Positions 11,915-23,364 of a stretch of DNA of 64,000 bases are shown in pieces. This stretch comes from Echinarachnius parma (Eukaryota > Echinodermata > Echinoidea > Clypeasteroida > Echinarachniidae). The DNA is taken from NCBI GenBank assembly GCA_037951105.1, contig JBAMJV010011188.1, positions 1 through 64,000 of the forward strand, read 5' to 3'. The position numbers and the translations under genes are program-made. Under the pieces are notes generated by a model. That model was not told the DNA's origin and made no database searches. It saw only the letters and a list, made by a program, of their open reading frames with translations. How positions within the stretch are numbered: the first letter of the stretch is position 1; each line of letters begins with the position of its first letter.

Positions 11915-12847
11915 TTCGCGCCCTTCTCACTCTCACCAGACAATACATTGATCTTTGAATGTGTTTTTTTTTTAATCTGAAGTTGAATCGGAATAAATGC
12001 TCACATGCAAAAAAAGCAAATACAAAAAGTAAAATGAAAGTGCCTTTTAGCGTGTTTCTACTTTAATGCTAAAACATCTTGATTGATTATGCAATATCAC
12101 GTTCTTCATCATGGTTTCTGTATTTCTTTGAAAAAGCACATACACCTACAAGCGAATTGTACAGTATAATGATTCTAAATCATATTCTGGATTCGCTATA
12201 ATATATCAGGAATACGATTAGTTCAAACGCAAAACAAAAATGGTTTGTTCTTTTATATGTACACTATGATGGGAAGAGCATACATACGATAAGTACAACT
12301 ATTCTAAATTCTTAATTACAATTTAACATAAAAGTGTCATAAAAGTCTACATATATCGGGCATGCAAACTTGAAATCAATAATTAATCAATTATAAAATT
12401 ATAAGATTCCCATCTTGTGATTATAACTTGAAGACAAAATAGTTCATTTTTCATTCAAACATCGTACTAAGTGAACATAATCACTGCCTTAATGAAAATT
12501 ACACGTGTTATGATAACTAATATAACTTATAGCATAGGTGCAAACAATTTCGATATCGATAAATTAATATGATGATATAATGTATAGTAATGAACATTTA
12601 AATTACAGTTTAACCAAATTAAGTGTCCACATTGAAAGGAAAAAGTCATATAACAAAGTGTAATTGACCTAGTTATACAAATAATAATAATAATATAAGT
12701 TTTTCTATAGCGCTAAATATATAAATGTTTCATAGCGCTTAACATACTAACAAATGTACACAAATATTTTTCAAAATAAATACATGATAATCAATACATT
12801 AAATACATGAAATACAATTGAATACATAACAAACAAGTGAAAAGTAA
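11915..12847. other. No gene; AT-rich with LINE-tail fragment
   Basis: At 12679-12740 ATAATAATAATAATAT is followed by TATAGCGCTAAATATATAAA. This is the same head as the 60735 repeat and reads as a minus-strand LINE 3' end. The rest is AT-rich and unassigned. Confidence 0.45.
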
Positions 12848-13079
12848 AGCGCACACAGAGCCGACTTGACCCGATCCGACTGTTTGTATGCGCGTCAGGT
12901 CAGTGTGTATGTCATACGCCTCTTGTGCCTCATGACTCCGATTTTGCCAATCGGAAACCAGTCGGAAGGCATTCGAGGCCGATTCAACATTTTAAAGTGG
13001 CTCAAACTGATTGGGCTTGGCTCTAGCCGGATTGAAAACTAGTCGGATCGGGTCGAGTCCGCTCTGTGTGCGCTGGGCT
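12848..13079. mobile_element. Harbinger-like MITE, third copy
   Basis: Starts AGCGCACACAGAGCCGACTT and ends TCTGTGTGCGCTGGGCT. TAA flanks it at 12845-12847 and 13080-13082. It is the same family as 11495-11717 but with diverged termini, and it is non-autonomous. Family A sequence follows immediately after the duplication. Confidence 0.85.
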
Positions 13080-13080
13080 T

Positions 13081-13622
13081 AAAGGTACACTTGAGTATTG
13101 GTACTTCCAGAAATGCCCCTTGACACTAAATTGGTTGGTTTTAATTTCATTTGAAAGTTCATTTAATAAAACATGTGAAATTATAATCATTCCCTTTCGA
13201 ATGCTCTCATAGTTGTAACATTTTATTTCAAAATATTTTATTTATAAGTCTACCCTGCTATCCTGCCGGGGACATCTTTGACTTTTTAGAAAAAGACAAA
13301 AAATGCTTATAGACTTCTGTGAAAAAATCCAAATATGTTTTGGAATAGTTATTGATGATATCTCTATTTAATCATTATTCGGGGGAAAAAACATCGCATG
13401 CACAATTGTGTATGAAAAAATGGTTAATACCAATGAGTTTTTGGAGAACGCCCTTTTGAGTTGTAACGGCTCTTTTTTTTAATGATAACAGGGTTTAACT
13501 CTGTCGTTTGTAATTGTGTATATACCTTTCGAGCATGGTGGAGTTATAACTATTAATTTGTACCGCAATGGTGCAGGTTTTTTTTACTAAAATTAAGTTT
13601 GACCAAATCTCAACTATCCCTC
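13081..13622. mobile_element. Family A element, degenerate
   Basis: Begins TTAAAGGTACACTTGAG-like and ends CTCAACTATCCCTCTAA. It carries internal landmarks TTTCGAGCATGGTGGAGTTA and ATCATTATTC. A short CTTTCTGCAACGGTGC fragment just after it recalls the palindromic MITE at 30619. Confidence 0.6.
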
Positions 13623-13639
13623 TAACTCTTTCTGCAACG

Positions 13640-13954
13640 GTGCACGGGATCTGAACTGCTGCACTCAGCAGAATATTTTTTGGAGGGATCTAGTAACTTC
13701 GTTGACATCTGCACAAACTGAATAAGGGTTTCAAAATGTATAGTTCTGGGATATGATATAATATGTCATGTCCACTAAGTGTTGTGTGAAAATGACATGG
13801 TGAATGTATAATCGAGTAACGAGCGAAAATTAAAAGTGTTTGCTAACTTATTGCATTAACTGTGCACAGAGTTCGAATTCTAAAGAGGAGAATGTCAAAT
13901 CTGACCACTTTAATCGGAAAAAGAAATCTTGTCCTCGCTTGCATGTTATACGAA
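13640..13954. mobile_element. Family B fragment
   Basis: From about 13685 (GGATCTAGTAACTTCGTTGA) to 13870 the order matches one half of the family B element. It continues with GAGCGAAAATTAAAAGTG, which is also seen at 33625-33690. Confidence 0.55.
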
Positions 13955-14605
13955 AACAACGATGTATATTAGAACGTTATTCCAAAGGTTCGTTGTTTCG
14001 AAAGTCCGTTATTCATATTCGTTATTTAATTTTCGGATTAACGAACCCTATTTCATTTTCTGATTAACAAACCCTATCATTTTCGGATTAACGAACCCTA
14101 TCATTTTCGGATTAACGAACCCCATTCCATTTTCGGATTGACGAACCTTCGGAATGTCGAACCCTATTTTCGGAAAAAGAACCGTCAGAATTATCAGCCT
14201 TCGGACTAACGAACCTTTGGATTAATGCAACAAATATTCGGATAAACGAACCGCCAGGTAAACGAAATATGTGTGTTCAGAATAACGAACGTTATTTCAT
14301 TTTCGGATTAACTAACCCCCAGGTATACGAAATATGTGTGTTCGGAATAACGAACCTTATTTCATTTTCGTATTAACGAACCCTACTTCATTTTCGGATT
14401 AACGAACCCTATTTCATTTTCGGATTAACGAACCCTATTTCATGTCGGATTAACGAACCCCATTTCATTTTCGAACTGACGAATCTTTGGAATATTGAAC
14501 CCTATTTCATTTTCGGAAAACCGAACCTTCGGAATAACGAACCGTCAGAATTATGAACCTTCGGAATAACGAGCCTTAGGAATAATGAACCTTCGGATTA
14601 ATCCT
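13955..14605. repeat. CGGATTAACGAACCC minisatellite beside the GPCR
   Basis: About 25 degenerate copies of a 22-27 bp unit of the type TTCGGATTAACGAACCCTAT, ending about 15 bp before the GPCR stop codon on the opposite strand. The array must therefore lie in the 3' UTR of that gene unless transcription ends extremely early. Confidence 0.9.
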
Positions 14606-14620
14606 CTCGAAATATCCTGT

Positions 14621-15706
14621 TCAGTCAATGGTTAGCAGGGCTCGCAGTTGGCGCGATGGATCGGGGATGGAGCGGTATTCGCCCTTCAAGATACAGCGGA
14701 AAACCTTGCCGAAGACTGGGTACTTGGCGGCATAGAGGAATGGGTTGAGGCACGAGTTACCGCAGGTGAGCGTCAGGGCGATGATCAAGTGGGGAAAGGA
14801 CATGGTACTGTGCATTGTAAGCACAGGGATGTAACACAGGAGGAACACGGTGGTTACCAAGGCAAGATTGATCGCGATCTTCATCTCCCTATCCATCCAG
14901 TGGTTAACAGGTTGGCGAACCACTGGAGGTGGTAGCGGGGGTGGCGGTAGTCGTTCTGCGTTGTCTACGTCGTTTTCATTGTCGTTGATATCTCCATCCC
15001 CACCCCAGGCTTGATTAGGCACTACCGCTCTTTGCGCTCCTGGTCCCATGTTTGGGTGGGCAGCCACTCTCTGAATATGATGCTTGACGTGCAAAATTAT
15101 CTTTAGGTAAGCAACAAGGATCATAATAATGGGGATGACCACAATGACGACCCGCGAGGCTACGCTAACTATGATGTCAATAGGACGACTTTTGCTATTT
15201 GTAGACGCAAAAAAACAAAGTCTGTATCGGGGGTTGTATCCGGGATTTACGTGTGTAAAGAGCTGACCCAGGTTGACAGGTATCAACAGAACCCAGATCA
15301 AACATATCATCAAGGCAACGTACCGCCGTGAGAAAATACGATCATAAACGGACGAGGATTTTGTGATTTTGACGAATCTGTCGACGGCGATAAATGCCAG
15401 TGTCCAAATGCTGGCAGACAAGAAAAGTCTGGTTATCAGAGGCAGTGCATTGCAGATGACCGGGGCAAAGGGCCAGCCACCGGGATAAAACATTCCCACG
15501 CCATTCAGGGGGATAGCCCAGCACATGAGGAGATCGCACACAGATAGGTTGACGACGAATGCATTGGTCCTCGTCTGCAGCTTGCGTGAAAGGCATACAG
15601 CGAGGATAACCAGTCCGTTACCGAGTGTCCCGACCACGCTTATGATGAATAATATTGTCACTAATGCTAGGTACGAACTGTTTGGCTCATGATCTGGCGC
15701 TGACAT
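14621..15706 (-). CDS. Rhodopsin-family G-protein-coupled receptor, intronless
   Basis: A complete 361-residue reading frame on one exon, ATG at 15704-15706 with A at -3, stop at 14621-14623. Seven hydrophobic segments are visible. Class A landmarks: N-glycosylation site NSS (9-11), GN at 29-30 (TM1), LSVCD with D58 (TM2), disulfide candidates C85 and C164, DRF at 109-111 in place of DRY, W138 (TM4), CYIP 291-294 in place of CWxP, and NPFLY 321-325 (TM7). The third intracellular loop is long (about 205-270), acidic then proline-rich. It should couple an extracellular ligand to heterotrimeric G proteins at the plasma membrane; the ligand is unknown. The motif pattern recalls the melatonin-like/moody-like orphan group, which is inference. 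Intronless receptors are often tandemly expanded, but no paralogue is in the window. Confidence 0.93.
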   Translation of the reverse strand: MSAPDHEPNSSYLALVTILFIISVVGTLGNGLVILAVCLSRKLQTRTNAFVVNLSVCDLLMCWAIPLNGVGMFYPGGWPFAPVICNALPLITRLFLSASIWTLAFIAVDRFVKITKSSSVYDRIFSRRYVALMICLIWVLLIPVNLGQLFTHVNPGYNPRYRLCFFASTNSKSRPIDIIVSVASRVVIVVIPIIMILVAYLKIILHVKHHIQRVAAHPNMGPGAQRAVVPNQAWGGDGDINDNENDVDNAERLPPPPLPPPVVRQPVNHWMDREMKIAINLALVTTVFLLCYIPVLTMHSTMSFPHLIIALTLTCGNSCLNPFLYAAKYPVFGKVFRCILKGEYRSIPDPSRQLRALLTID

Positions 15707-16860
15707 CGTGCCTTTTAAAATATCAATGGCCTCTGAGTAAGAGAAGTAGTTAAGAAATATAAATGTCTAAGATTTTCTCCTAGAAAAGAGATCGTGAAGA
15801 TGATGGTATTGATACTCGGATGGGGTAACCCAAGACTCGGTTGCTATTGCTGGTATCGTTGCGACTGACGGTAAGGTAGCATCTCGTTGTAAGACACTAA
15901 TTATTTGAAGATGATCATATACGTAACAACTCATATATAATGTATACAGTAGATTAGATTCTAGTCGGCATTATCGCTCATAATTTATTCCCCGTCTCCC
16001 GCGCGAAAAGTCTCATCAGCCGCTCGCTGCAATGATATCAACATCCGGTCGTTGAGCGCGCAGTACTGCCCTGTGAATCCGTCGCCGGCGAAAATGTATG
16101 TATTTGTAGCATAGGAAGTGCAAGCACGTACGTGTTTTAAAGGGCTTTGAACACCTTAACTTTGATCGATCAAATCATATTATGTAATTTTAATAATGTA
16201 ATTTTAGTTTAATTGCACTGAATTATTATTTCCTTTTAAACCTTTAAACCTAATAAGGCCGGGGGCATTATGCCCCCCCCCCCCCCCCCCCTCCACGATT
16301 GTGTTGTATTGCTTGGTGACCTTTTTCTTTCGAGTATTGCGTATCCTTTAAAACAATTGTTTTGAAAATCAGACCTACTGTTACAAAGTCACGTGACCGT
16401 TGGTCTTTGCTAGTCAGACCGAAAATCGCTAATTTTCGTGATTTGTGTAAAAAACTTATGGAAATACCAGTTTTCCTAAAAAGAGATAAATCGTTGATTA
16501 TTTGGTCTTGTTTACATTTTAGGTTTTTATTCTAGGGTCAAAATAGTTGATTTATAGGTAGAAATATAAAACCACCAAAACAATAAAATACATAAGTAAC
16601 AAAAAACTGAAAAATACATCAGAAATTATCCAAATAGTAGAAAACATACGGAATAACAAAGCTCTTCCAATTGTGTTTGTTGTATTATTATTCCAAATTG
16701 TCTGAAGAATATGTAGTGAAAACCACTGTAGAATTCATGATGTACCATACATATGAAAAATTAGTGTGCATTAAAAAAAATGTTAATAACCATACTATAC
16801 TATATACTTCACTTGTTGACCTGCGTGCAAATTTTCGCGGCGATCGGCCGATTCACGGCC
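15707..16860. other. GPCR upstream region; no other gene
   Basis: Presumed 5' region of the minus-strand receptor. GC content is higher near 16000-16090 (TCCCGCGCGAAAAG, GAGCGCGCAGTAC), which could include its promoter, but no clear TATA box or initiator is identifiable. A C run of about 20 lies at 16273-16292. The rest is AT-rich. Confidence 0.4.
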
Positions 16861-16985
16861 GAGATGCTTCCCCCCCCCCCCCCCAAATTCAGAAAGGGTC
16901 CACTTTGTATCGGTCTCAATCTAAACTGAGTCTTCCCTCGCCCCCCCCCCCCCCCATGATTACACAACTTAACAGTGGACAATGA
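16861..16985. repeat. Poly-C element with GGTCCACTTT core
   Basis: Two C runs flank AAATTCAGAAAGGGTCCACT and a CGGTCTCAATCTAAAC segment, followed by ATGATTACACAACTTAAC. The same arrangement recurs at 31555-31700 (inverted) and several times in 40090-40880, so the C run is part of a dispersed element. Confidence 0.7.
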
Positions 16986-17997
16986 AAATTGTCATATTTC
17001 AAAATTCGCGAAAGTACAATTAATATTTCAAGTATTGACAAATTTCAAATTGCACTGTTTTAAAATCGCAATTTATGCATTAAACCACATTTGTCATTAA
17101 AGGGCAATGCAATTATGGCTTTTGATTTGATTTGATACATAACTTGGCAATTTTGGCCTCCTGGATCCCATGAAATCCTTACGTGAACATATACCCACAT
17201 TTTACTAATTCTTACGGCGGCAAACGATGATGGGAGCGGCCATGTTCTTGTAATTACCCGACATGCTTTGCAAACTCTGACGCATGTGCTTAGGGCCGAA
17301 CAAAAAGCTTTTCACTGATTTCAAAGCATCTACAAGTATTCAGACAATGGTTTGAATTGGTGCTATTGAAATGCATCAGTGCATATCATTGACCGTAGTC
17401 CGCACAAACCTAATAATGGCGGCCTCCAGTGTTCGCGTGAATAGTGGTATACCCGATAGAGTTTTCACATATTTCTTCCAAAGCAGAAATCTGAGTCGGA
17501 GTTATGTTACATATGATAAACAGGCATATTACGATGTATAAAGTATGATAAACTCTATTCTTGAGTTGCATTGCCCTTTAAAAGATCAAAATGGATGAAA
17601 TATGAAACAGCATTATTTCACAAACCATTATCAATGTGCTTTTTCACAACAATGTACAGGCATGCGCAAGTTCTTGTGACTTGAAATTGGGTCATTTTGT
17701 CTTTAATCTGTGCTCAATCAGCCATGAAGTGATGAAAATCACGTTTTTTCACACAGAATGGACATAACTGTAGAAATATATCGGTAAGAGGACATCTTCA
17801 AACAATTATCAGTTATGAAATTATGAGCAGTTGTCTAGTGGAGTAGTTACTTTTTGTGTTCGGTTTATATGTATTGATATTTCAGCCGTTTCTAAACCAA
17901 CTCATCAAAGCAGACTACACAGTTGATTTTGTATTCAAAATCATGTTTTGTTCAAATGTAATACTAAAAGGCCACACTTATTTTGTGTGACAACTTG
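16986..17997. other. No gene seen; possible TIR element
   Basis: TTAAAGGGCAATGCAATTA at 17097 and TTGCATTGCCCTTTAAAAG near 17568 form an inverted pair about 485 bp apart, so 17097-17583 is probably another TTAA-flanked MITE. It contains TGGCGGCC-like motifs but no open frame of note. Confidence 0.55.
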
Positions 17998-18245
17998 ACA
18001 CATACACTACACACACACACGCACACTCACATACATACATTACATACATGCATGAAAAACACACACACACACACACACACATATACATACTGTACATACA
18101 CATACATTATACACACATACACTCTCACACACACATGCGTACAAAATACACACACATACAGACACACACACACACACACTCAAATGCACACATACACATA
18201 AATACATTCACACACGTATACACACACAAACACACACGCAACATA
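17998..18245. repeat. CA-rich microsatellite
   Basis: Imperfect (CA)n with ACATACA interruptions over about 245 bp. All open frames here (His/Thr repeats on one strand, Cys/Val on the other) are low-complexity by-products. Confidence 0.95.
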
Positions 18246-18499
18246 AACAGCTTGATTAAATCAAGTGCGAAAACATATTGATACTTTGTACTATATACAC
18301 TAACAAGTGTTTTAATTATTACAGGCATGAATAAGGTACATGCAAATCTCAGTAGACATGTACCATGAGTAAACATGTAGCCTACGGACATGTACACAGT
18401 TTACTTAGAATTATTATATAGTTACTTTAATATGTTTGATGGAAGTTCATCAATCAACGAAATCAGCAAGCAGAGCAACAATTATTTGAAATAATATAC
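18246..18499. other. No gene seen
   Basis: AT-rich spacer with ACATGTA motifs (18340-18400). Nothing else is recognised. Confidence 0.4.
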
Positions 18500-19080
18500 A
18501 GTAATAGTTACCACGAAGAAAAAAGTCATTGTGCTCTGATATCAAATTTGGTCAATCACTCTTTCATATGGGCGCGATTCCCGATTGATTACAAAACCGA
18601 ATTGGATACAAGCATATCATTCTCAAAAATAAACCGCGATGGTTTGATCAAAATCCGTTCTGAAACGGCAAAAAAAAAAGGTCTTTTATTCAAAAGACAT
18701 GTAGTTACTACAAAGACAAAGCCATTGTGCTCTGATATCAATTTTGGTCAATCACTCTTTCATATGGGGGCGATTCCCGATTGATTACAAAAACGAATTG
18801 GATACAAGCATATCATTCTAAAAAATAAACCGTGTTCGTTTGATCAAAATCTATTCTGAAAAGGCCAACATGTCCACGAATTAAGGCATTCAAATAAAAG
18901 ACGTGCACTGGGAGTTGACTTTCACTAGCGATTTCACATGTATGGAATTGTAAAATTGTAAAACCTAGAAATACGTATATGAAACAACGTACAGTAATAA
19001 TTACTATGAAGACAGAGTCATTGTGTTCTATATATATCATGTTACTTTTAGTCAACCACTCTTTCATATGGGGATCTCAA
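18500..19080. repeat. Tandem repeat, period about 190 bp, 2.5 copies
   Basis: Units near 18500-18690 and 18700-18870 share CATTGTGCTCTGATATCAA, TCACTCTTTCATATGGG, CGATTCCCGATTGATTACA and TGGATACAAGCATATCATTC. A partial third unit starts at about 18990. No coding frame is maintained. Confidence 0.8.
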
Positions 19081-19099
19081 TCATTATATTTAATAACCA

Positions 19100-19490
19100 A
19101 GGCCGGTGTGGTCGCGGAATTGATCCGGTGTGCCGGCCGCGGGATCAGTCTGGGCAGTGCACTTTTGGGGGATTGCTGCTAACTTCAATTTTCATAGTTT
19201 TATTAGCCACCAAATTTAATGAAAGCCAGTAAATCTAACCATAGCCACCAAATATATCAATAGCCACCAAATAAAACATGTAACCACCATATTTAAGGTT
19301 TGATAGAGGGTTAGTTTTGTTCGCAACCATATTTTTGGAAATTGAAGTTAGCAACCAAAAATAATATATCGGCAAGTAGGACAAACGGACAAAATCCGCA
19401 CGCGGATCTTGTCCGACCGGACTTATCCCGCGGTCGGACTGATTCTGCTACGACACCGGCAACCATATCCGTAAAGGGTTGATACCAGGG
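19100..19490. mobile_element. TIR element with TAGCCACCAAAT repeats
   Basis: The left arm GCCGGTGTGGTCGCGG and the right arm near 19440-19470 (reverse complement GCCGGTGTCGTAGCAG) are inverted. Inside them is a second inverted pair (GCTAACTTCAATTTTCATAG versus AAATTGAAGTTAGC). Between lie short repeats of TAGCCACCAAAT, also found in the large element at 41401-43636. Confidence 0.6.
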
Positions 19491-19740
19491 CCACAATTTT
19501 TAGAATTTTACACTGCATCATTCATCAATTTTATCTAATTAATATATAATTACCATAAACAAAGGAAAGTGGGGTTTAGACCGAATAGTTCAAAATCATA
19601 TCTTATACAGAGTAATATTGGATATTAAACCACTGGCTATAGTATATAAATCAACAAATTACAATCAAACTACAGTAATTTGTATGGAACAAAACCGTAA
19701 GTGTGATTGTAACCTAATCATAGTGAGCAAAGAAAAATGG

Positions 19741-19812
19741 GATTCCAACGGGATTCGAACCCGAGACCTCCGGATTGCTAGACCGGTGCTCTACCGACTG
19801 AGCTATAGAAAA
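19741..19812 (-). tRNA. tRNA-Ala-like sequence (anticodon AGC), probably SINE or pseudogene
   Basis: Reading the minus strand there is a D arm with box A (TAGCTCAGTCGGTAGAGC), an anticodon loop CTAGCAA (AGC) closed by CCGG/CCGG, and a T arm with box B (GGTTCGAATCC). The two outer acceptor pairs fail and single mismatches occur at the anticodon and T stem ends. Three relatives sit in Nup155 introns (54121, 54261, 55237). A tRNA-derived SINE head or tRNA pseudogene is more likely than a functional gene. Confidence 0.5.
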
Positions 19813-20653
19813 CCCTACGACGGCGCTCTTCCCAGAAACCCCTTAATTCATCATTTGTTGTATTATTCATAGTGTCATACAAGTGTCATACAATTAAATC
19901 ATATTCTATTAAAATGTTTCAGTTCCAATAAAGATTTTATGTTTGCATTATGAGCTTCAACCAATGAAACTACGGTTAAATAGATAAAATAATACATACA
20001 AATAAGATCAAGTAAGAAATGTGTATTTAAACACTCCCAAACAAACACGATTTGTCAAAAGCGTTTTTCACTTCGTCTATAAAATGTTATCTAGTCATGC
20101 GTATCAGACCGTGTTGGCTTGGCATCTAATACAGACAATGAACATACATACTTTATACAACGTTTTCATTTTAGTAATTTATGTTTTCGTTGTTTTATAG
20201 TTGTTATCAATTATGATCATAATAATAGGAATTAACCTTCAAACTTTGATTCATAAAAATCCAACATAAAGATTGTGTGTATGACATTATTCTAACAATG
20301 CAAATACAAATATGAGCTGCTTTGCGAATTATGCTTATCTGCATTAATTAATTGTAGATTTACAGTCATGATAATCCAAATTATAGCTTACACGTAATAA
20401 TACAGAATATAATACTAAGTAGAACTCCAAATGAACTAATGGCGTTGTAACATACTAACGCCCATGCAACAACGTGATATCTAAAACTGTAATCAGTGTA
20501 CGGATATGTATAGAGTATGGGACTAGATGTATCACACTAACAATATACAAATCCCGTGTCATATCATTATACAAAATATTCGGTATTCAATCATACAATA
20601 TGTTCTCATAATTAGCAACGCGAATCATGTATACAAATATGACCATTTGGTTT
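19813..20653. other. No gene seen
   Basis: AT-rich sequence without recognisable coding or repeat structure. Confidence 0.45.
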
Positions 20654-21067
20654 AGCCTCGGTCACAATGAAACCCACGATGATTTTGACGTACGAAATGT
20701 ACGTTTTGAGAATTGTCGTGGAAGTGGTAAAAATGAAATTTTAGATGCTTTTTACAACAGGAACAACCGGAGAAGAAAATTGTAGTGCTTTATGTCGCAG
20801 GTCTGTCGTACGACACCAAACTTTTGTAAGAGGCATGCACAACATGTAACTTTTCGTACGATTGTCGTATGATGTTGTCACGACACCAGTAAGACAACAA
20901 TAATGCCTGGATCTGTCGTGGCATAGAATATGGTAGTCCGAATTTCAAGCCACGATATATGTTTCGTCGCACGACACCCATTTCTCTGTATGACTGTCGT
21001 ACAACATCGGAAAACAAGCCACGAAATCCCCGAAAGTGACGCCATGAAGCCCATTGTGACCAGGGCT
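20654..21067. mobile_element. Harbinger-like TIR element with TCGTACGA motifs
   Basis: Left terminus AGCCTCGGTCACAATG and right terminus CATTGTGACCAGGGCT are inverted. Flanks are TTT and TTA, an imperfect TTW duplication. The interior has repeated TCGTACGA/TCGTCG-type palindromic motifs. It is related in terminus (GGTCACAA) and interior to the 32904-33496 element. Confidence 0.7.
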
Positions 21068-21775
21068 TTAGAAACAAAGCTTTACAATATTTAACATACA
21101 CATCATCACAGCAGAGCAGACACGTATAGGCCTACACGTGATTGTTCAGGATTACATTTCACCAGTTAATTACCACAACTAAAACCTACACATCTTCCAA
21201 AAAATATTGAATACATATTAACGACATCAGGAAGAGATGTAGTTAAAATGTTCAGAACATTAGAATAAAAAAGAACCATGAAATCTGAATTCAGATGTAT
21301 ATCTAAAAGATATTATGTTGGCAATCTTGACTTAATTCAGTAATTATAAATACATGTATATTTGGTACGTATTCACTGAGCATGTTATAACATGCTAACA
21401 AACTATTACAACTCCTATAAATGTTTTTCCTAAATGAAATTAACATATTTCAAATAATTCTGTAGCTTGAATTAAATATACTGTGTGAGATTAAAAAGAA
21501 ACATCACTACACAATATTGTTTGCCTTGGCAAATAAATACATGTAATACATCTATGGCGCATTCTAGACAGGCTATTCATGAATAGTTAGGTTTGGGTTC
21601 GAGTTCGTGTATTGTGCTTCTTTGCTCAACATTTCTTGTCTTCACAAACGTGAATGGGAATTGTGAGAGAGAACTCGGGAATCCATTTGATGGCTTAATT
21701 TTTAGTGATCTAGTGGTAACTCTTGCCGACGTTTGGCCACCAAGCGATACTCTGGATATTCTCTTGCTGTTTAAA
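21068..21775. other. No supported gene
   Basis: Mostly AT-rich. A weak open frame at 21593-21832 begins without ATG and runs into the following repeat. I do not call it. Confidence 0.4.
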
Positions 21776-22611
21776 TGCAGGTGTCATTTGTATGACGCAC
21801 CTCTAGACCCCCGGGAAATGACACACTTATGACGCACCCATGACGCACTTATAACGAACCCATGGTGCACTTATGACGCACCCATGACGCACTTCCCGGG
21901 GCCGGGGTCAAGAGCAGGTATAGCCTATTTTGTATTTGCCACAGTATGCATGTGTTGCATATGGAGACAGCCAAAAATAAAGAAATACAAACAAGATAAA
22001 TCTGCAATCTAAACTCACCTTCATAGATGTAAATCCACAACTAAATAATCACTTTATCCAAAGATGGTCTTATTTTGAGTTTTTGTCCACTTTTCTTGGA
22101 AAATTCAGGTTATTTCTGTACTAATCAAAGTCTAAGTTTTCACACCAGTCAGCTGCAGTGCAGTCAGCTCATTCATTATGCTGAGCTCAATAATCTCTAC
22201 TGGTCAAGAGGTGGCGCTATTGATAGCTCCAATCACAGAAATACAATATAATAGGAAGCTATGTAATACTGAGCTGCTGTGACAGTGTAAAGTGTATAGC
22301 CAGCAGTGTGGACATGCAGTTTTAGACAGGAAGCTGTTATCATTTTTCTTATTCTTTTGGAGAATTTCAACTCTGGATTTTAACTTTCTACTAAGAGGTA
22401 TGACTCCTTTTTAGATATTTATTGCAATAAAGAATCATTGTGGTGATAAATATCACACATTATCTGCATTTTGATAACTTTCTAGTCTAGCCCATCAGTA
22501 CTGATAATTCACCTACTGGAAATAGTGCATACCGGTGCAAGGGGCTTATACAATAAGCCCCTTGACTTGCAGGGGTGGGTCAAGAGGTGCGTCATACAAA
22601 TGACACCTGCA
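21776..22611. mobile_element. TIR element with ATGACGCACCC repeats
   Basis: The left arm TGCAGGTGTCATTTGTATGA and the right arm ending with its complement (near 22577-22611) give inverted repeats of about 35 bp. The left sub-terminal region (21815-21897) has an 11-bp repeat, ATGACGCACTT/ATGACGCACCC. Flanks do not give a clean target duplication. No transposase frame. Confidence 0.75.
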
Positions 22612-23328
22612 TTATAGTTTCCTCAGACAGTTCAATAATAGAGCTTTTAATAGAGTATCGGGACCAGCGATATAGGAAGTAATAAAGAGTACTAGGACGT
22701 GATCGATGCTGCTCCGAAACCTGCTTGCTCCTCTGGCAAAAACTAGTTATACGCTAAAGGGATAAGCCCAGTCAGGAGGAGCCATTTGGATAGCTTGTAT
22801 AATGTAGAATATAAGAGTGAGATAGGTTGATAGCAGGCAGGATCGTCGGCTAGCTTACATTTTTTTAATAAACGAACGAAATTGTCTTTTTTTATACCTA
22901 ACTGTTGTCATAAACATAATTTGACGATGCAATATTGTGTCGAAAAGAACGGTTATACAATTACGAAAGTAATGAAAATCAAATAACACATAGTACACAT
23001 TCATTCATTCATATTGTTAAATGGCGAAAACATTTAATTCCATAGCGTGTTAATTGTGATAAATTGTATCCATGGTTGAACGTAGCTGAAATCTAACAAA
23101 ATTGTTCAAACCATTTATACACATTTGACAGTTCATTTTCATGTGTATCTTGAGCAACGTGCACATGAAACCGTTTAAACCTATCATTAAATGATCTTAA
23201 TAAAATATCAAATAATACAAAATAAGTTTCTTATACAAAATAAACATTCGTCCCATCACTTTATAAATGATTAATGGGCATCTAGAAAGAACTGAAATAG
23301 CACGGTAGTAAATTCAGAAACGTGTATT
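22612..23328. other. Downstream spacer; no gene
   Basis: AT-rich sequence 3' of the SNTX-like gene. No repeat or coding signal recognised. Confidence 0.4.
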
Positions 23329-23334
23329 TTTATT
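23329..23334 (-). promoter_or_regulatory. Candidate polyadenylation signal
   Basis: AATAAA on the minus strand, about 31 bp past the stop codon of the SNTX-like gene. It would imply a very short 3' UTR. No other AATAAA lies closer to the stop. Confidence 0.5.
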
Positions 23335-23364
23335 CGCAAGTCTACATTGTTCAAAATCTTCAGA

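Noticed and set aside
13955..14605. CRISPR-like repeat array
   Set aside because: No unique spacers; a decayed minisatellite.
18001..18281. His/Thr-rich protein frames
   Set aside because: Low-complexity translation of a CA repeat.
19741..19812. Functional tRNA-Ala gene
   Set aside because: Outer acceptor pairs do not form, and family copies are scattered in introns. Listed as tRNA-like only.
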